Source: Polynucleobacter kasalickyi
Lineage (GTDB): Bacteria > Pseudomonadota > Gammaproteobacteria > Burkholderiales > Burkholderiaceae
Assembly (NCBI RefSeq): GCF_900176405.1
Contig: NZ_FWXJ01000005.1
Coordinates: forward strand, 124,001-188,000
DNA: 64,000 nt
Direction of reading: 5' to 3'
Made by a program: the position numbers and the translations under genes. The notes below the pieces were generated by a model. The model made no database searches. It worked only from the letters and a program-made list of their open reading frames with translations, and was not told where the DNA came from. Positions 1 to 8,629 of the stretch are shown here, one piece after another (the stretch's first letter is position 1; the number at the start of each line of letters is the position of its first letter).

Positions 1-623
1 AATCCTTGAATAGCCAATAATGGACATTGAATCGATGAAATTTCTTGAACAATATTCCAATGTTTAAAGTCCGCATTTAACCAAATATCATTCCACCCCC
101 AAAATGCAGAATCTACATCCTGATGGTATTTGGCCAATTTTCCTTTTAAGTCACCATGTAAATATTGTTGTTTAGCTACTTCAATACTTGAGATTGTTAG
201 ATTTTCAACGAAAATGTGGGGAGCCATCAGAATAATCCCATTTACTAAATGGGGATGATGTGAAGCGGCCAACAAAGCAATCGATCCCCCATCACTATGA
301 CCTAGAATCCACACTGGCTCTTTGACCTGAAGAGCTTCTAAAACTTTAGGTAATACATCCATCGCTTGTTGATGCATAAAGTCATTTTGCCAAATTTCTT
401 TTACCCCTCGAGGCGTAGACCAACCATATGCTGGTCTTGAGTAAACAAGCCCCCGAACCCCTAATTCTTTACACAAGTTCAATGGGAAATCCCTCCATAA
501 AGAAATAGAGCCTAAACCTTCGTGTAAAAAAACAATGATTGGTGAATCTATTCGTTCTTCATTCACCCATTGATATTCAATATCAACAGTTTTGTTCTTC
601 CAAAAAATAGGAGTGGTTGGCAT
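1..623 (-). CDS. alpha/beta hydrolase, partial (3' end outside window)
   Basis: This reading frame is open from the ATG at 623 to the left edge, so about 207 residues are visible and the C-terminus is missing. The alpha/beta-hydrolase fold is shown by an oxyanion-loop motif HEGLG near residue 34, and by the nucleophile elbow GHSDGG with its serine near residue 108. The catalytic Asp and His would lie near or beyond the end of what is visible. It lies 22 bases downstream of the benzoate-CoA ligase gene on the same strand and is probably the last or next gene of that operon. Hydrolases of this kind are common in box-type benzoate clusters, where a thioesterase or lactonase repair role is plausible. 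The substrate cannot be read from the sequence. Confidence 0.85.
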   Translation of the reverse strand, partial: MPTTPIFWKNKTVDIEYQWVNEERIDSPIIVFLHEGLGSISLWRDFPLNLCKELGVRGLVYSRPAYGWSTPRGVKEIWQNDFMHQQAMDVLPKVLEALQVKEPVWILGHSDGGSIALLAASHHPHLVNGIILMAPHIFVENLTISSIEVAKQQYLHGDLKGKLAKYHQDVDSAFWGWNDIWLNADFKHWNIVQEISSIQCPLLAIQG

Positions 624-644
624 AGTTTATTTAATGTAAGAATA

Positions 645-2252
645 TCAATTAGAGCTTTTTTCTTGTTCTCTTAACTTAAATCGCTGAATTTTTCCAGTGG
701 CAGTTTTAGGTAACTCAGTGACAAAATCAATCATTCGTGGATATTTGTAAGGTGCTAATTTGTCCTTCACAAAAGCTTGAAGTTCCTCCTTCGATACTTC
801 CAAGTCTTGTTTAAGCACTACAAAGGCTTTCGTTTTCACAAGACCTGATTCGTCCAAAACACCAATCACGGCACTTTCTAAAACGGCAGGATGTTGCACT
901 AAGGTACCCTCAACTTCAAAGGGAGAAACATAGATTCCGCTGATTTTAAGCATGTCATCATTACGGCCTGAATAGGTGTAATAACCCTCTGTATCTCGGA
1001 TATATTTATCACCACTTTTAGTCCATGCCCCTTGAAAAGTTTCACGTGATTTATCTCTATTATTCCAATACATTGTCGCTGAGCTAGGTCCTTTAATATA
1101 AAGATCACCAATTTCACCATCCCCCAGTGCTTCGCCGTCTTCGCCACGAATTTCTAACTCATACCCTGCTACTGGTTTACCAGATGTGCCATATTTAACG
1201 TCACCTGGGCGATTGGATAAAAAGATATGTAACATTTCAGTGGAACCAAGACCATCAATAATTTCACAGCCAAAATGCTTAGTCCAACGCTCACCAATTT
1301 CTCTTGGCAAGGCTTCTCCAGCGGAGGAACACATTCTTAAAGCAACTTGATGTTTTGGAGGTAACTCTTGACTTGCCAACATGCCGCTATAACCAGTTGG
1401 TGCACCAAAGAAAATACTCGGTTTTAATTCAACAAACCTTTTAAAAACCGCATCTGGTGTTGCACGTCCTGCCATCAGAATCGTAGTAGCTCCGACGCTT
1501 AGTGGAAAACTTAAGCCATTCCCAAGCCCATAGGCAAAAAACAATTTGGCGGCAGAAAAACAAATATCTTCTTCTTTAATTTCTAATACTGGCTTTGCAT
1601 ATAACTCAGCAGTCCAATAAGGATTAGCATGGGTATGAACAGTCCCCTTTGGCTTACCAGTTGAGCCAGAAGAATAAAGCCAAAAACCAGGATCATCCGG
1701 AGCTGTCTTAGCTGACTCCAAAGGCTTCGCAGAAGAAATCAATTTCGAAAAATCTTGAACTAAAATTTCAGGGTGCGATTTTTGAAAGGCATCTATGGTT
1801 TCTAGAGTTAGATTCGGAACAATGACGGATTTAACCTCACAAACCTTATCTTTTTTAATAATTTCTAATGCTTTACTAAGTGTCCCCATCAAATTATCAG
1901 AAATCAAAACTGTTTGCGAACGGCTATTTTCTAACATGTAGGCATAGTCATCAGCAGTCAATAGCGTGTTTACCGCAACGGGCACGATACCAGCATACAT
2001 TGCACCTAGAAAACTAATCGGCCATTCGTTACAGTCCTGCATTAAAAGTAATACTCGCTCTTCTCGTCTAACACCATTTGCAATCAGAGCACTACCCAAC
2101 TTTTCCATTTGCGCAAATAAATCAGCATACGTTAACTGCCCAATATCGTCTATGTAAGCTATTTTATTTAAACGACTTTGATTCTTATTCCGAATAAACT
2201 CGGCAAAGTTAAATTGTTTTCCTAAGAAATCTTGATGACTAGATAGTTGCAT
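645..2252 (-). CDS. bclA: benzoate-CoA ligase
   Basis: This enzyme activates benzoate with ATP and CoA to benzoyl-CoA, the first step of the box pathway, in the cytoplasm. The 535-residue product is a full-length member of the adenylate-forming (ANL) superfamily. The AMP-binding P-loop YSSGSTGKPKG is at residues 193-203. The C-terminal subdomain ends with the catalytic lysine of the TGKIQRFKLRE motif at about residue 521. Length and the sequence around the acyl pocket fit the benzoate-CoA ligase family rather than long-chain or acetyl-CoA synthetases. The gene follows boxD with a 17-base gap on the same strand, so the two are very likely cotranscribed. Activity on substituted benzoates cannot be excluded. 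Confidence 0.93.
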   Translation of the reverse strand: MQLSSHQDFLGKQFNFAEFIRNKNQSRLNKIAYIDDIGQLTYADLFAQMEKLGSALIANGVRREERVLLLMQDCNEWPISFLGAMYAGIVPVAVNTLLTADDYAYMLENSRSQTVLISDNLMGTLSKALEIIKKDKVCEVKSVIVPNLTLETIDAFQKSHPEILVQDFSKLISSAKPLESAKTAPDDPGFWLYSSGSTGKPKGTVHTHANPYWTAELYAKPVLEIKEEDICFSAAKLFFAYGLGNGLSFPLSVGATTILMAGRATPDAVFKRFVELKPSIFFGAPTGYSGMLASQELPPKHQVALRMCSSAGEALPREIGERWTKHFGCEIIDGLGSTEMLHIFLSNRPGDVKYGTSGKPVAGYELEIRGEDGEALGDGEIGDLYIKGPSSATMYWNNRDKSRETFQGAWTKSGDKYIRDTEGYYTYSGRNDDMLKISGIYVSPFEVEGTLVQHPAVLESAVIGVLDESGLVKTKAFVVLKQDLEVSKEELQAFVKDKLAPYKYPRMIDFVTELPKTATGKIQRFKLREQEKSSN

Positions 2253-2269
2253 AAATACTCCTTAAATTC

Positions 2270-3817
2270 TTACAAACGATTTAATAAATTAGGGTGTGCT
2301 TGCACCCCAACTTTGCGATGATAAAAATGTAGAGCTCGGATACCACCTAACTCTTCCCCGCCACCAGATCGACCTGGGCCCCCATGAATTGTTTGGGGCA
2401 TCACGTTACCATGACCAGTCTGAGCAAGCGTTTCTGAAGTAACAATATGAACACGTCCGTGAAGAGCCGCTATTGCCAAGCCCCCTTTAATTAGACTTTC
2501 ATGCTGCTCACCATATAATGAGACCACTAAGGAACCTTGACCTTTGGCAATTAATTCAATCGCCTGAGAAGTGTCTTTATAGGCCACCAAGGTGGCGACA
2601 GGCCCAAATACCTCTAATTCATGCACACTAGTTGCTTCTCCAGCTTCCTTTGCAGTACTAATTCCAAAGAGTACTGGTGCAACACAAGCAGAGTCTTTAG
2701 AGGCATCAACAAAATCAACAGAATTACCATCAAAAATAATTTCAACTTGATTAGATAATTCTTTGATTCCTTTTAAAACAGTATTTTTTTGCTCTAAATT
2801 AACGATTGACCCCATTCGTACAGAATCATTTCTGGGATTACCAACCAAAGTTTTCGAAAGCCTTGCGGTTATTGCCTGTGCAACATGACTAAATAACTTT
2901 TCTGGAACAAAAATCCTGCGGATTGCAGTACATTTCTGTCCTGATTTGACTGTCATTTCACGACAAACTTCTTTGATAAATAGTTCAAAAACAGGATCTG
3001 TTGATTGGACATCTTCCATCAACCAAGCTGAATTCAGACTATCCGCTTCAATATTGACTCGTACGGAAAATTCGGTAATTGCAGGATGAGAGCGGATTAA
3101 TTTAGCAGTTTGAGCAGAACCAGTAAATGAGACCACATCAAATGGCTTGAGGGCATCTAGAAGCCCCTTAGAACTGCCACAAATTAAAGTGATTGCTCCA
3201 GGAGGAAAAATACCCGCTTGAATAATGTCTTGTACCATCTCATGAGCTAACCAGGCAGTGGAACTTGCTGGTTTCAAAATAATAGGTACCCCAGATAAAA
3301 TTGCTGGCCCCATTTTCTCGAGAAATCCCCAGGCCGGAAAATTAAAAGCGTTAATTAAAAGTGCAATGCCTGGTAGTGGCGCATAAATATGTTGTGATCC
3401 GAAGGATTGATCTTTAGCTAAGCTTACAAAATCACTATCTAAAAGATAATTTTTATCACTTAAAGACTCTCCTAATTTTGCGTAATATCCAAGAGTGAAA
3501 ATGCCCCCTTCAATATCCACTGCAGAATCATTTTTGACCGTACCACTGTTCTTTAGTGATATTTCGTAATATTTATCCTTGTTTTCATTTAAAACCTTGA
3601 CGGTTGATTTCAACAGAAGTGCACGGCTCTGATAATTTAGTTTTCTGAGTTCTGCGCATCCAATATTTCTAGCGTATTCAAATACCGCGTTTAAATCGAG
3701 GCCTGTTGAATCTACTCTAACTAAGGACTCACCAGTAATCGGGTCCTTCAAGGTGAAACCTTCAGCGGACCCAACGAGCCACTGATCAGTAACGTAGTTA
3801 GCTAACAATTTAGTCAT
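2270..3817 (-). CDS. boxD: 3,4-dehydroadipyl-CoA semialdehyde dehydrogenase BoxD
   Basis: BoxD oxidises 3,4-dehydroadipyl-CoA semialdehyde, the product of BoxC ring opening, to the CoA-bound acid with NADP+. The 515-residue protein is an aldehyde dehydrogenase: general base Glu257 in SVRVNIEADS, catalytic Cys296 in KSGQKCTAIRR, and the cofactor-binding FTGSAQTAK stretch around residues 231-239. The relatives are the BoxD and PaaZ-type (ring-opened CoA ester) dehydrogenases. Unlike PaaZ it has no C-terminal MaoC domain. A separate MaoC gene does occur in this locus at 13,055. Its start overlaps the stop of the DUF4863 gene by four bases (ATGA), so the two are translationally coupled. Confidence 0.92.
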   Translation of the reverse strand: MTKLLANYVTDQWLVGSAEGFTLKDPITGESLVRVDSTGLDLNAVFEYARNIGCAELRKLNYQSRALLLKSTVKVLNENKDKYYEISLKNSGTVKNDSAVDIEGGIFTLGYYAKLGESLSDKNYLLDSDFVSLAKDQSFGSQHIYAPLPGIALLINAFNFPAWGFLEKMGPAILSGVPIILKPASSTAWLAHEMVQDIIQAGIFPPGAITLICGSSKGLLDALKPFDVVSFTGSAQTAKLIRSHPAITEFSVRVNIEADSLNSAWLMEDVQSTDPVFELFIKEVCREMTVKSGQKCTAIRRIFVPEKLFSHVAQAITARLSKTLVGNPRNDSVRMGSIVNLEQKNTVLKGIKELSNQVEIIFDGNSVDFVDASKDSACVAPVLFGISTAKEAGEATSVHELEVFGPVATLVAYKDTSQAIELIAKGQGSLVVSLYGEQHESLIKGGLAIAALHGRVHIVTSETLAQTGHGNVMPQTIHGGPGRSGGGEELGGIRALHFYHRKVGVQAHPNLLNRL

Positions 3818-4323
3818 GATATATTTTTTTCCTTAAATTGAATTTGTCCTTCAGGTAATAAATAAAGAACAAGAGCCCGGCCGTTACTAACAGTCGGTTC
3901 ATGCGCACTTCCTGCCGCTGTCACCATCCAGCCGGCTGCATGACCATCAAATAGTGCTCCATCATCAATCGGCATAATTAAATCAATCTCCCCTAATGGG
4001 TGAACATGGTGTGGACCAGCAATATTTTCCATATCAACCACATCCACAGAAAACCCTGCCAAATCATCAGCGGGTTTAAAAACTCGGCCATATCGAATGC
4101 CACCACCCTCACGATTACATAACCACCCCTGATCGATACCAGCAAGACATACATTCTTCATCTTCTGATACCAGGCTGTTGTATAGCCATACTCTTCATT
4201 AAGCCATTGCTCAAGGTGTTGATCTAGAGCACGCAGTCCAATTAATTGGGTAAGCTCTGATAACTGCAAACGAAAGTCAACCTGATTCATTTCCAACTGA
4301 TGATGTTTAGATATTTCACTCAA
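3814..4323 (-). CDS. DUF4863 family protein (4-hydroxylaminobenzoate lyase-like)
   Basis: This 169-residue protein is first in the minus-strand operon that continues with boxD and bclA, and it overlaps boxD by four bases. I recognise it as DUF4863. That family includes the 4-hydroxylaminobenzoate lyase PnbB of nitrobenzoate degraders, and members are often found in box clusters without a known role. It is rich in charged and aromatic residues, has no signal peptide or membrane segment, and contains a conserved-looking GPHHVHPLGEIDLIMP stretch about residues 99-114. That stretch resembles a cupin metal site (His-rich, followed by Glu). Function in benzoate catabolism is unknown. A protective or substituted-benzoate role is only an inference. 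Confidence 0.8.
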   Translation of the reverse strand: MSEISKHHQLEMNQVDFRLQLSELTQLIGLRALDQHLEQWLNEEYGYTTAWYQKMKNVCLAGIDQGWLCNREGGGIRYGRVFKPADDLAGFSVDVVDMENIAGPHHVHPLGEIDLIMPIDDGALFDGHAAGWMVTAAGSAHEPTVSNGRALVLYLLPEGQIQFKEKNIS

Positions 4324-4341
4324 CTTGCAAATTCCTTTAAT

Positions 4342-4405
4342 ATGAATTATTGTGCATACTGAACTTTAATTTGTTAAATCTACGAAGTCAAGCACTATAA
4401 TTCAT
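4342..4405. promoter_or_regulatory. divergent boxR / DUF4863-boxD-bclA control region
   Basis: The 112-base space between the divergent DUF4863 and boxR genes carries two copies of a 15-base motif of form WGCACWATWATTCAT. One, on the minus strand, spans 4342-4356 (TGCACAATAATTCAT). The other, on the plus strand, spans 4391-4405 (AGCACTATAATTCAT) and contains a perfect TATAAT -10 box at 4396-4401 for boxR. A weak -35 (TTGTTA, 4371-4376) precedes it by 19 bases. The third copy of the motif lies in front of boxC. BoxR/BzdR regulators are known to bind TGCA-containing repeats and to release them on binding benzoyl-CoA, so these are the best operator candidates. Confidence 0.6.
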
Positions 4406-4435
4406 GTTTCAGGGTAAATACTGATAAAATAAATC

Positions 4436-5323
4436 ATGGCAAATACTTTAATACAAGAAAATACGGCATTAAAAGCCCTTGGAGAGCGGGTAGCTACTAT
4501 CCGCTCAAGACGTGGAATGACACGTAAGTCCTTGGCACTGTTATCAGGCGTCTCTGAAAGGCACCTAGCAAATCTAGAGTATGGGAAAGGTAACGCATCC
4601 TTTCTGGTGCTGATTCAAATAGCGGATGCCATGCAATGTACGATGGCTGAATTAATTGGCGACCCAACCACCACTTCCTCAGAATGGCTCCTCCTCAGGG
4701 AATTATTACTGTCTCAAAGTGAAAATACACTAAAAAAAATTCGCCTATTGATACAAGAACAAATTAGCGAGATTGATGTCACAACGAAAGGCTTCAATTC
4801 AACGGTGGCATTAATTGGCTTGCGCGGAGCAGGTAAATCGACCTTGGGCCTTATGCTAGCTGAGGATCTTGGCTTTCAATTTGTAGAGTTAAGTCGTGAA
4901 ATTGAAAAATTCGCAGGATGTAGTGTTGCTGAAATTCAAGGATTGTATGGCGTCAATGCCTATCGAAGATATGAACGTCGGGCCCTGGAAGAAACTATTC
5001 AAATATACCCAGAGGCAGTCATTGCAACACCTGGTGGCATTGTCTCTGACCCTGCAAGCTTCAATCTTCTGTTGAACCATTGCACCACGGTATGGTTGCA
5101 AGCAAAACCAGAAGATCATATGGAACGAGTTCGTAAACAAGGTGATTTACGCCCCATGGCTGATAACAAAGAGGCCATGGAAGATCTTAAAAAAATCCTT
5201 ATTGGACGTGCCTCTTTCTACTCTCAAGCACAATTTAATATCAATACGAGTGATCAGTCCCTTGAAGAAAGCTTCCTTTTATTAAAAAATATCGTCCGAA
5301 ATGCACTAAAAATCTCAGAATAA
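4436..5323 (+). CDS. boxR: BoxR benzoyl-CoA-responsive transcriptional regulator
   Basis: BoxR belongs to the BzdR subfamily, which represses benzoate genes until benzoyl-CoA binds. The 295-residue protein has two parts. Residues about 14-70 form an XRE/Cro helix-turn-helix (RGMTRKSLALLSGVSERHLA). Residues about 122-290 form a shikimate-kinase-like domain with an intact P-loop GLRGAGKST at 128-136. In the family this domain serves as the effector sensor rather than as a kinase. A linker of about 50 residues joins them. It lies between the two benzoate units, divergent from one and directly upstream of boxC, as expected for the local regulator. The ATG at 4436 follows its predicted -10 box by about 35 bases, with little Shine-Dalgarno sequence. 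Confidence 0.93.
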   Translation: MANTLIQENTALKALGERVATIRSRRGMTRKSLALLSGVSERHLANLEYGKGNASFLVLIQIADAMQCTMAELIGDPTTTSSEWLLLRELLLSQSENTLKKIRLLIQEQISEIDVTTKGFNSTVALIGLRGAGKSTLGLMLAEDLGFQFVELSREIEKFAGCSVAEIQGLYGVNAYRRYERRALEETIQIYPEAVIATPGGIVSDPASFNLLLNHCTTVWLQAKPEDHMERVRKQGDLRPMADNKEAMEDLKKILIGRASFYSQAQFNINTSDQSLEESFLLLKNIVRNALKISE

Positions 5324-5330
5324 AAAAATA

Positions 5331-5375
5331 TGCACAAAAGTGCTTGACAATTAAAATTGATGCACTATTATTCAT
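5331..5375 (+). promoter_or_regulatory. boxC promoter with BoxR-type operator motifs
   Basis: A strong sigma-70 promoter is visible: -35 TTGACA at 5344-5349 and -10 TATTAT at 5366-5371, spaced by 16 bases. The -10 is embedded in the 15-base motif TGCACTATTATTCAT (5361-5375) that recurs upstream of boxR and the DUF4863 gene. A short inverted repeat, GCAC-AAAA-GTGC (5332-5343), abuts the -35 box. A repressor bound here would block RNA polymerase directly. The 5' leader to the boxC start is about 45 bases and ends in a good ribosome site, AGGGGA. Confidence 0.65.
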
Positions 5376-5421
5376 CTTATTGTATTTTTTTAATTGTTAG
5401 ATTTGAAAAAGGGGACTTTTC

Positions 5422-7080
5422 GTGAATACTTCAGTACATGTCGATTACCAAATTAATCCATCCCAATACCAACATTGGAAATTATCAGTTGATGGCGAAT
5501 TCGCTACCATCACTGCTGATTTCAATGAAAATGGCGGGCTGCGTCCAGGATATAAATTAAAACTTAATAGCTATGACCTTGGCGTAGATATTGAGCTCAA
5601 TGATGTAGTCAATCGAATTCGTTTCGAACACCCACAAGTCAAAACCGTCATCATGACCAGTGGCAAAGATAAAGTATTTTGCTCTGGCGCGAATATTTTT
5701 ATGCTCGGTGTTTCTAGTCACTCATGGAAAGTAAACTTCTGTAAGTTCACCAATGAGACCAGGAATGGCTTAGAAGACTCCTCCACTCATAGCGGGTTGA
5801 AATTTTTAGCAGCTGTCAATGGTGCTTGTGCTGGTGGTGGATATGAACTTGCTTTAGCGTGCGATGAAATTGTTTTAATTGATGATCGTTCAAGCGCTGT
5901 CAGCTTACCTGAAGTACCCCTATTAGGCGTACTTCCTGGTACGGGTGGTTTAACGCGCGTAACCGACAAGCGCCATGTCAGACATGATTTAGCCGATATT
6001 TTCTGTACGACTAGTGAAGGTGTTCGTGGCCAAAAAGCAAAAGACTGGAGACTCGTCGATGAAATTGCAAAGCCAGCCGTATTCTTAGAAACCGTTCAAA
6101 AAAGAGCGGCAGAACTTGCTAAGAAAAGTATTCGACCTGATGTTGCTACAGGAGTTGCATTAATTCCTCTCGATAGAACAATTGAAGCAGATGCCCTAAA
6201 GTACAAGTATGTCACCGTTGAAATTGATCGTGCGAAACGTATTGCAACTTTCACGATCAAAGGGCCATCAGGTAGTCAACCAACCGATATTGCAGGTATT
6301 GAAGCTGCCAGCTCTAACTGGTACCCACTCATGATGGCGCGTGAATTAGAAGATGCTATTTTAATGATGCGTACGAATGAACTAGATATTGGCGTGTGGA
6401 TCATTAAGACTCACGGCAACCATGACGATATAACTGCGATGGATGCCACCTTAGTGAACCATCAACAACATTGGCTCGTCAGAGAAACCATCGGTTTACT
6501 CCGCAGAACATTCAGTCGTCTTGACGTTTCTTCGAGAAGTTTATTTGCATTAATTGATGAAGGATCTTGCTTCAACGGTACTTTCCTTGAACTCGCACTC
6601 ACTTGCGATCGTATTTATCACTTAGTGTTACCTGACGATATGGATGCCACGCCGAGAATCATGGTGAATGATGTGAATTTTGGTACATACCCAATGATTA
6701 CCAATCAAAGTCGCTTAGGTCGTCGCTTCTATGATGAGGAACCCGCTATGAATGCAGTTCGCTCCAAAGCTGGACAACTTCTGGATGCAGATCAAGCTAG
6801 TGAAATTGGTCTCAACACCATGAATCCAGATGATATTGATTGGCATGATGAAGTTCGCATTGCCATTGAAGAACGTTTATCAATGTCCCCTGACTCACTC
6901 ACAGGCTTGGAAGCAAACTTGCGTTTTAACGGACCAGAGAATATGTTCACAAGAATTTTTGGTCGGTTAACTGCGTGGCAAAACTGGATTTTCCAAAGAC
7001 CGAACGCTGTTGGTGAAAAAGGTGCGTTAAAGGTCTATGGCAAAGGAGAGAAAGCGCAATTTGATTGGAACCGTGTTTAA
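5422..7080 (+). CDS. boxC: benzoyl-CoA-dihydrodiol lyase / 2,3-epoxybenzoyl-CoA dihydrolase BoxC
   Basis: BoxC opens the ring of 2,3-epoxybenzoyl-CoA hydrolytically, releasing formate and 3,4-dehydroadipyl-CoA semialdehyde. The 552-residue protein is made of two crotonase-like halves, as is typical of BoxC. The first has the oxyanion-hole motifs KDKVFCSGANIFML (about residue 76) and NGACAGGGYELALACD (about 133). The second half is more divergent and ends near residue 552, with normal family length. Translation starts at a GTG (5422) preceded by the ribosome site AGGGGA. The next downstream ATG (5439) would cut into the conserved N-terminus. It leads the boxCB operon, with boxB 35 bases downstream. 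Confidence 0.95.
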   Translation: MNTSVHVDYQINPSQYQHWKLSVDGEFATITADFNENGGLRPGYKLKLNSYDLGVDIELNDVVNRIRFEHPQVKTVIMTSGKDKVFCSGANIFMLGVSSHSWKVNFCKFTNETRNGLEDSSTHSGLKFLAAVNGACAGGGYELALACDEIVLIDDRSSAVSLPEVPLLGVLPGTGGLTRVTDKRHVRHDLADIFCTTSEGVRGQKAKDWRLVDEIAKPAVFLETVQKRAAELAKKSIRPDVATGVALIPLDRTIEADALKYKYVTVEIDRAKRIATFTIKGPSGSQPTDIAGIEAASSNWYPLMMARELEDAILMMRTNELDIGVWIIKTHGNHDDITAMDATLVNHQQHWLVRETIGLLRRTFSRLDVSSRSLFALIDEGSCFNGTFLELALTCDRIYHLVLPDDMDATPRIMVNDVNFGTYPMITNQSRLGRRFYDEEPAMNAVRSKAGQLLDADQASEIGLNTMNPDDIDWHDEVRIAIEERLSMSPDSLTGLEANLRFNGPENMFTRIFGRLTAWQNWIFQRPNAVGEKGALKVYGKGEKAQFDWNRV

Positions 7081-7115
7081 TTATTAATTGAAGTAACTAA
7101 CCTTCGGAGATAAAT

Positions 7116-8543
7116 ATGAGCAGCATCAATTACAACGAAAAAATTCCTAATAATGTGAATTTGAGTGAAGACCGTACGTTACAACGTGCCTTAGAACAAT
7201 GGCAACCGAACTATATTAACTGGTGGAATGACATGGGACCAGATCACTCTGGAAACTTTGATGTCTATTTGAGAACAGCCGTTAGTGTAGATCCCCAAGG
7301 GTGGGCTCAATTTGGCCATGTAAAAATGCCTGATTATCGCTGGGGTATCTTTTTAAATCCAGGTGATGCCGAAAGAAAAATTCATTTTGGTGATCACAAA
7401 GGTGAGAAAGTATGGCAAGACATCCCTGGTGAATACCGTGCCAACTTAAGAAGAATTATTGTTACGCAAGGTGATACAGAACCTGCCTCTGTGGAACAAC
7501 AACGTCACCTAGGTTTGACTGCGCCAAGCCAATATGACTTGCGTAATTTATTCCAAATTAACGTAGAAGAAGGCCGTCATTTGTGGGCCATGGTGTACTT
7601 GTTGCATAAATACTTTGGTCGTGATGGTCGTGAAGAGGGTGAAGCATTATTACAACGTCGCAGTGGACAAGAAGATAATCCTAGAATCTTAGAAGCGTTT
7701 AACGAAGAAACGCCTGATTGGCTTAGTTTCTTTATGTTTACCTACTTTACCGATCGTGATGGAAAATTTCAGTTATGCGCTTTAGCTGAGTCCAGCTTTG
7801 ATCCACTGGCACGCACAACTAAATTCATGTTGACTGAAGAAGCTCATCATATGTTTGTTGGTGAAAGTGGTATTTCACGTGTGATTAATCGTACCTGCCA
7901 AGTAATGAATGAATTAAAGACGGATGACCCTAGCAAATTAAGAGCTGCTGGAGTGATTGATTTACAAACCATTCAACGCTATCTCAACTTCCATTTCAGT
8001 GTCACGATTGATTTGTTTGGTGCGGATGAGTCTAGCAATGCGGCGACTTTCTATTCGACTGGTTTAAAAGGTCGCTACGAAGAAGGTAAACGTATGGACG
8101 ATCACTCTCTCAAAAACGATTCTTATCGTATTTTGCACGCAAGCAACGGCAACTTAGTTGAAAAAGAAGTTCCGATGTTAAATGCATTAAATGAAGTACT
8201 CCGTGATGACTATATTAAAGATAGCATCGGTGGTATTGAACGTTGGAATAAGGTGATTGAAAAAGCTGGAATTCCTTTCCGTTTAAGTGTTCCTCATAAA
8301 GCTTTCCACCGTAATATCGGTGCATTATCAGGTATAAAAGTTTCTCCAGCTGGTCAAATGATCTCTGAAAACGAATGGCAAGCTCGTAAAAATGAGTGGC
8401 TGCCAACACCTGAAGACCGTGCATTTGTGGCAAGTTTAATGGGACGCTGTGTCGAACCCGGTAAATTTGCAAACTGGATTGCGCCACCAGTCATGGGTGT
8501 AAATCGTCAACCGGTTGACTTTGAATATGTGCGTTTTAATTAA
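7116..8543 (+). CDS. boxB: benzoyl-CoA 2,3-epoxidase, oxygenase subunit BoxB
   Basis: BoxB is the di-iron oxygenase that inserts one oxygen atom of O2 into benzoyl-CoA to form the 2,3-epoxide. It receives electrons from BoxA. The 475-residue product has the expected length. The di-iron ligands are recognisable at spacings I recall for the family: Glu122, Glu152 and His155 in EEGRHLW, Asp213, and Glu242 with nearby His244/His245 in EEAHHMF. No signal or membrane segment is present. The ATG at 7116 has the ribosome site CGGAGA eight bases upstream. It follows boxC closely and is followed by a strong hairpin terminator, so boxC and boxB form a high-expression unit. Confidence 0.95.
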   Translation: MSSINYNEKIPNNVNLSEDRTLQRALEQWQPNYINWWNDMGPDHSGNFDVYLRTAVSVDPQGWAQFGHVKMPDYRWGIFLNPGDAERKIHFGDHKGEKVWQDIPGEYRANLRRIIVTQGDTEPASVEQQRHLGLTAPSQYDLRNLFQINVEEGRHLWAMVYLLHKYFGRDGREEGEALLQRRSGQEDNPRILEAFNEETPDWLSFFMFTYFTDRDGKFQLCALAESSFDPLARTTKFMLTEEAHHMFVGESGISRVINRTCQVMNELKTDDPSKLRAAGVIDLQTIQRYLNFHFSVTIDLFGADESSNAATFYSTGLKGRYEEGKRMDDHSLKNDSYRILHASNGNLVEKEVPMLNALNEVLRDDYIKDSIGGIERWNKVIEKAGIPFRLSVPHKAFHRNIGALSGIKVSPAGQMISENEWQARKNEWLPTPEDRAFVASLMGRCVEPGKFANWIAPPVMGVNRQPVDFEYVRFN

Positions 8544-8551
8544 CGCATCAT

Positions 8552-8584
8552 AAAAAAAGAGAGCACTTTAAGTGCTCTCTTTTA
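8552..8584 (+). terminator. rho-independent terminator or attenuator after boxB
   Basis: The arms AAAGAGAGCACTT (8556-8568) and AAGTGCTCTCTTT (8570-8582) form a perfect 13-base hairpin flanked by an A-run and a T-run. It starts 13 bases after the boxB stop. Because boxA and the beta-oxidation genes continue on the same strand, it probably lowers rather than abolishes downstream transcription. Confidence 0.85.
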
Positions 8585-8629
8585 GAATGTAATGTCACTT
8601 TATTAATATTGCTTAGAATATCCCTACCT

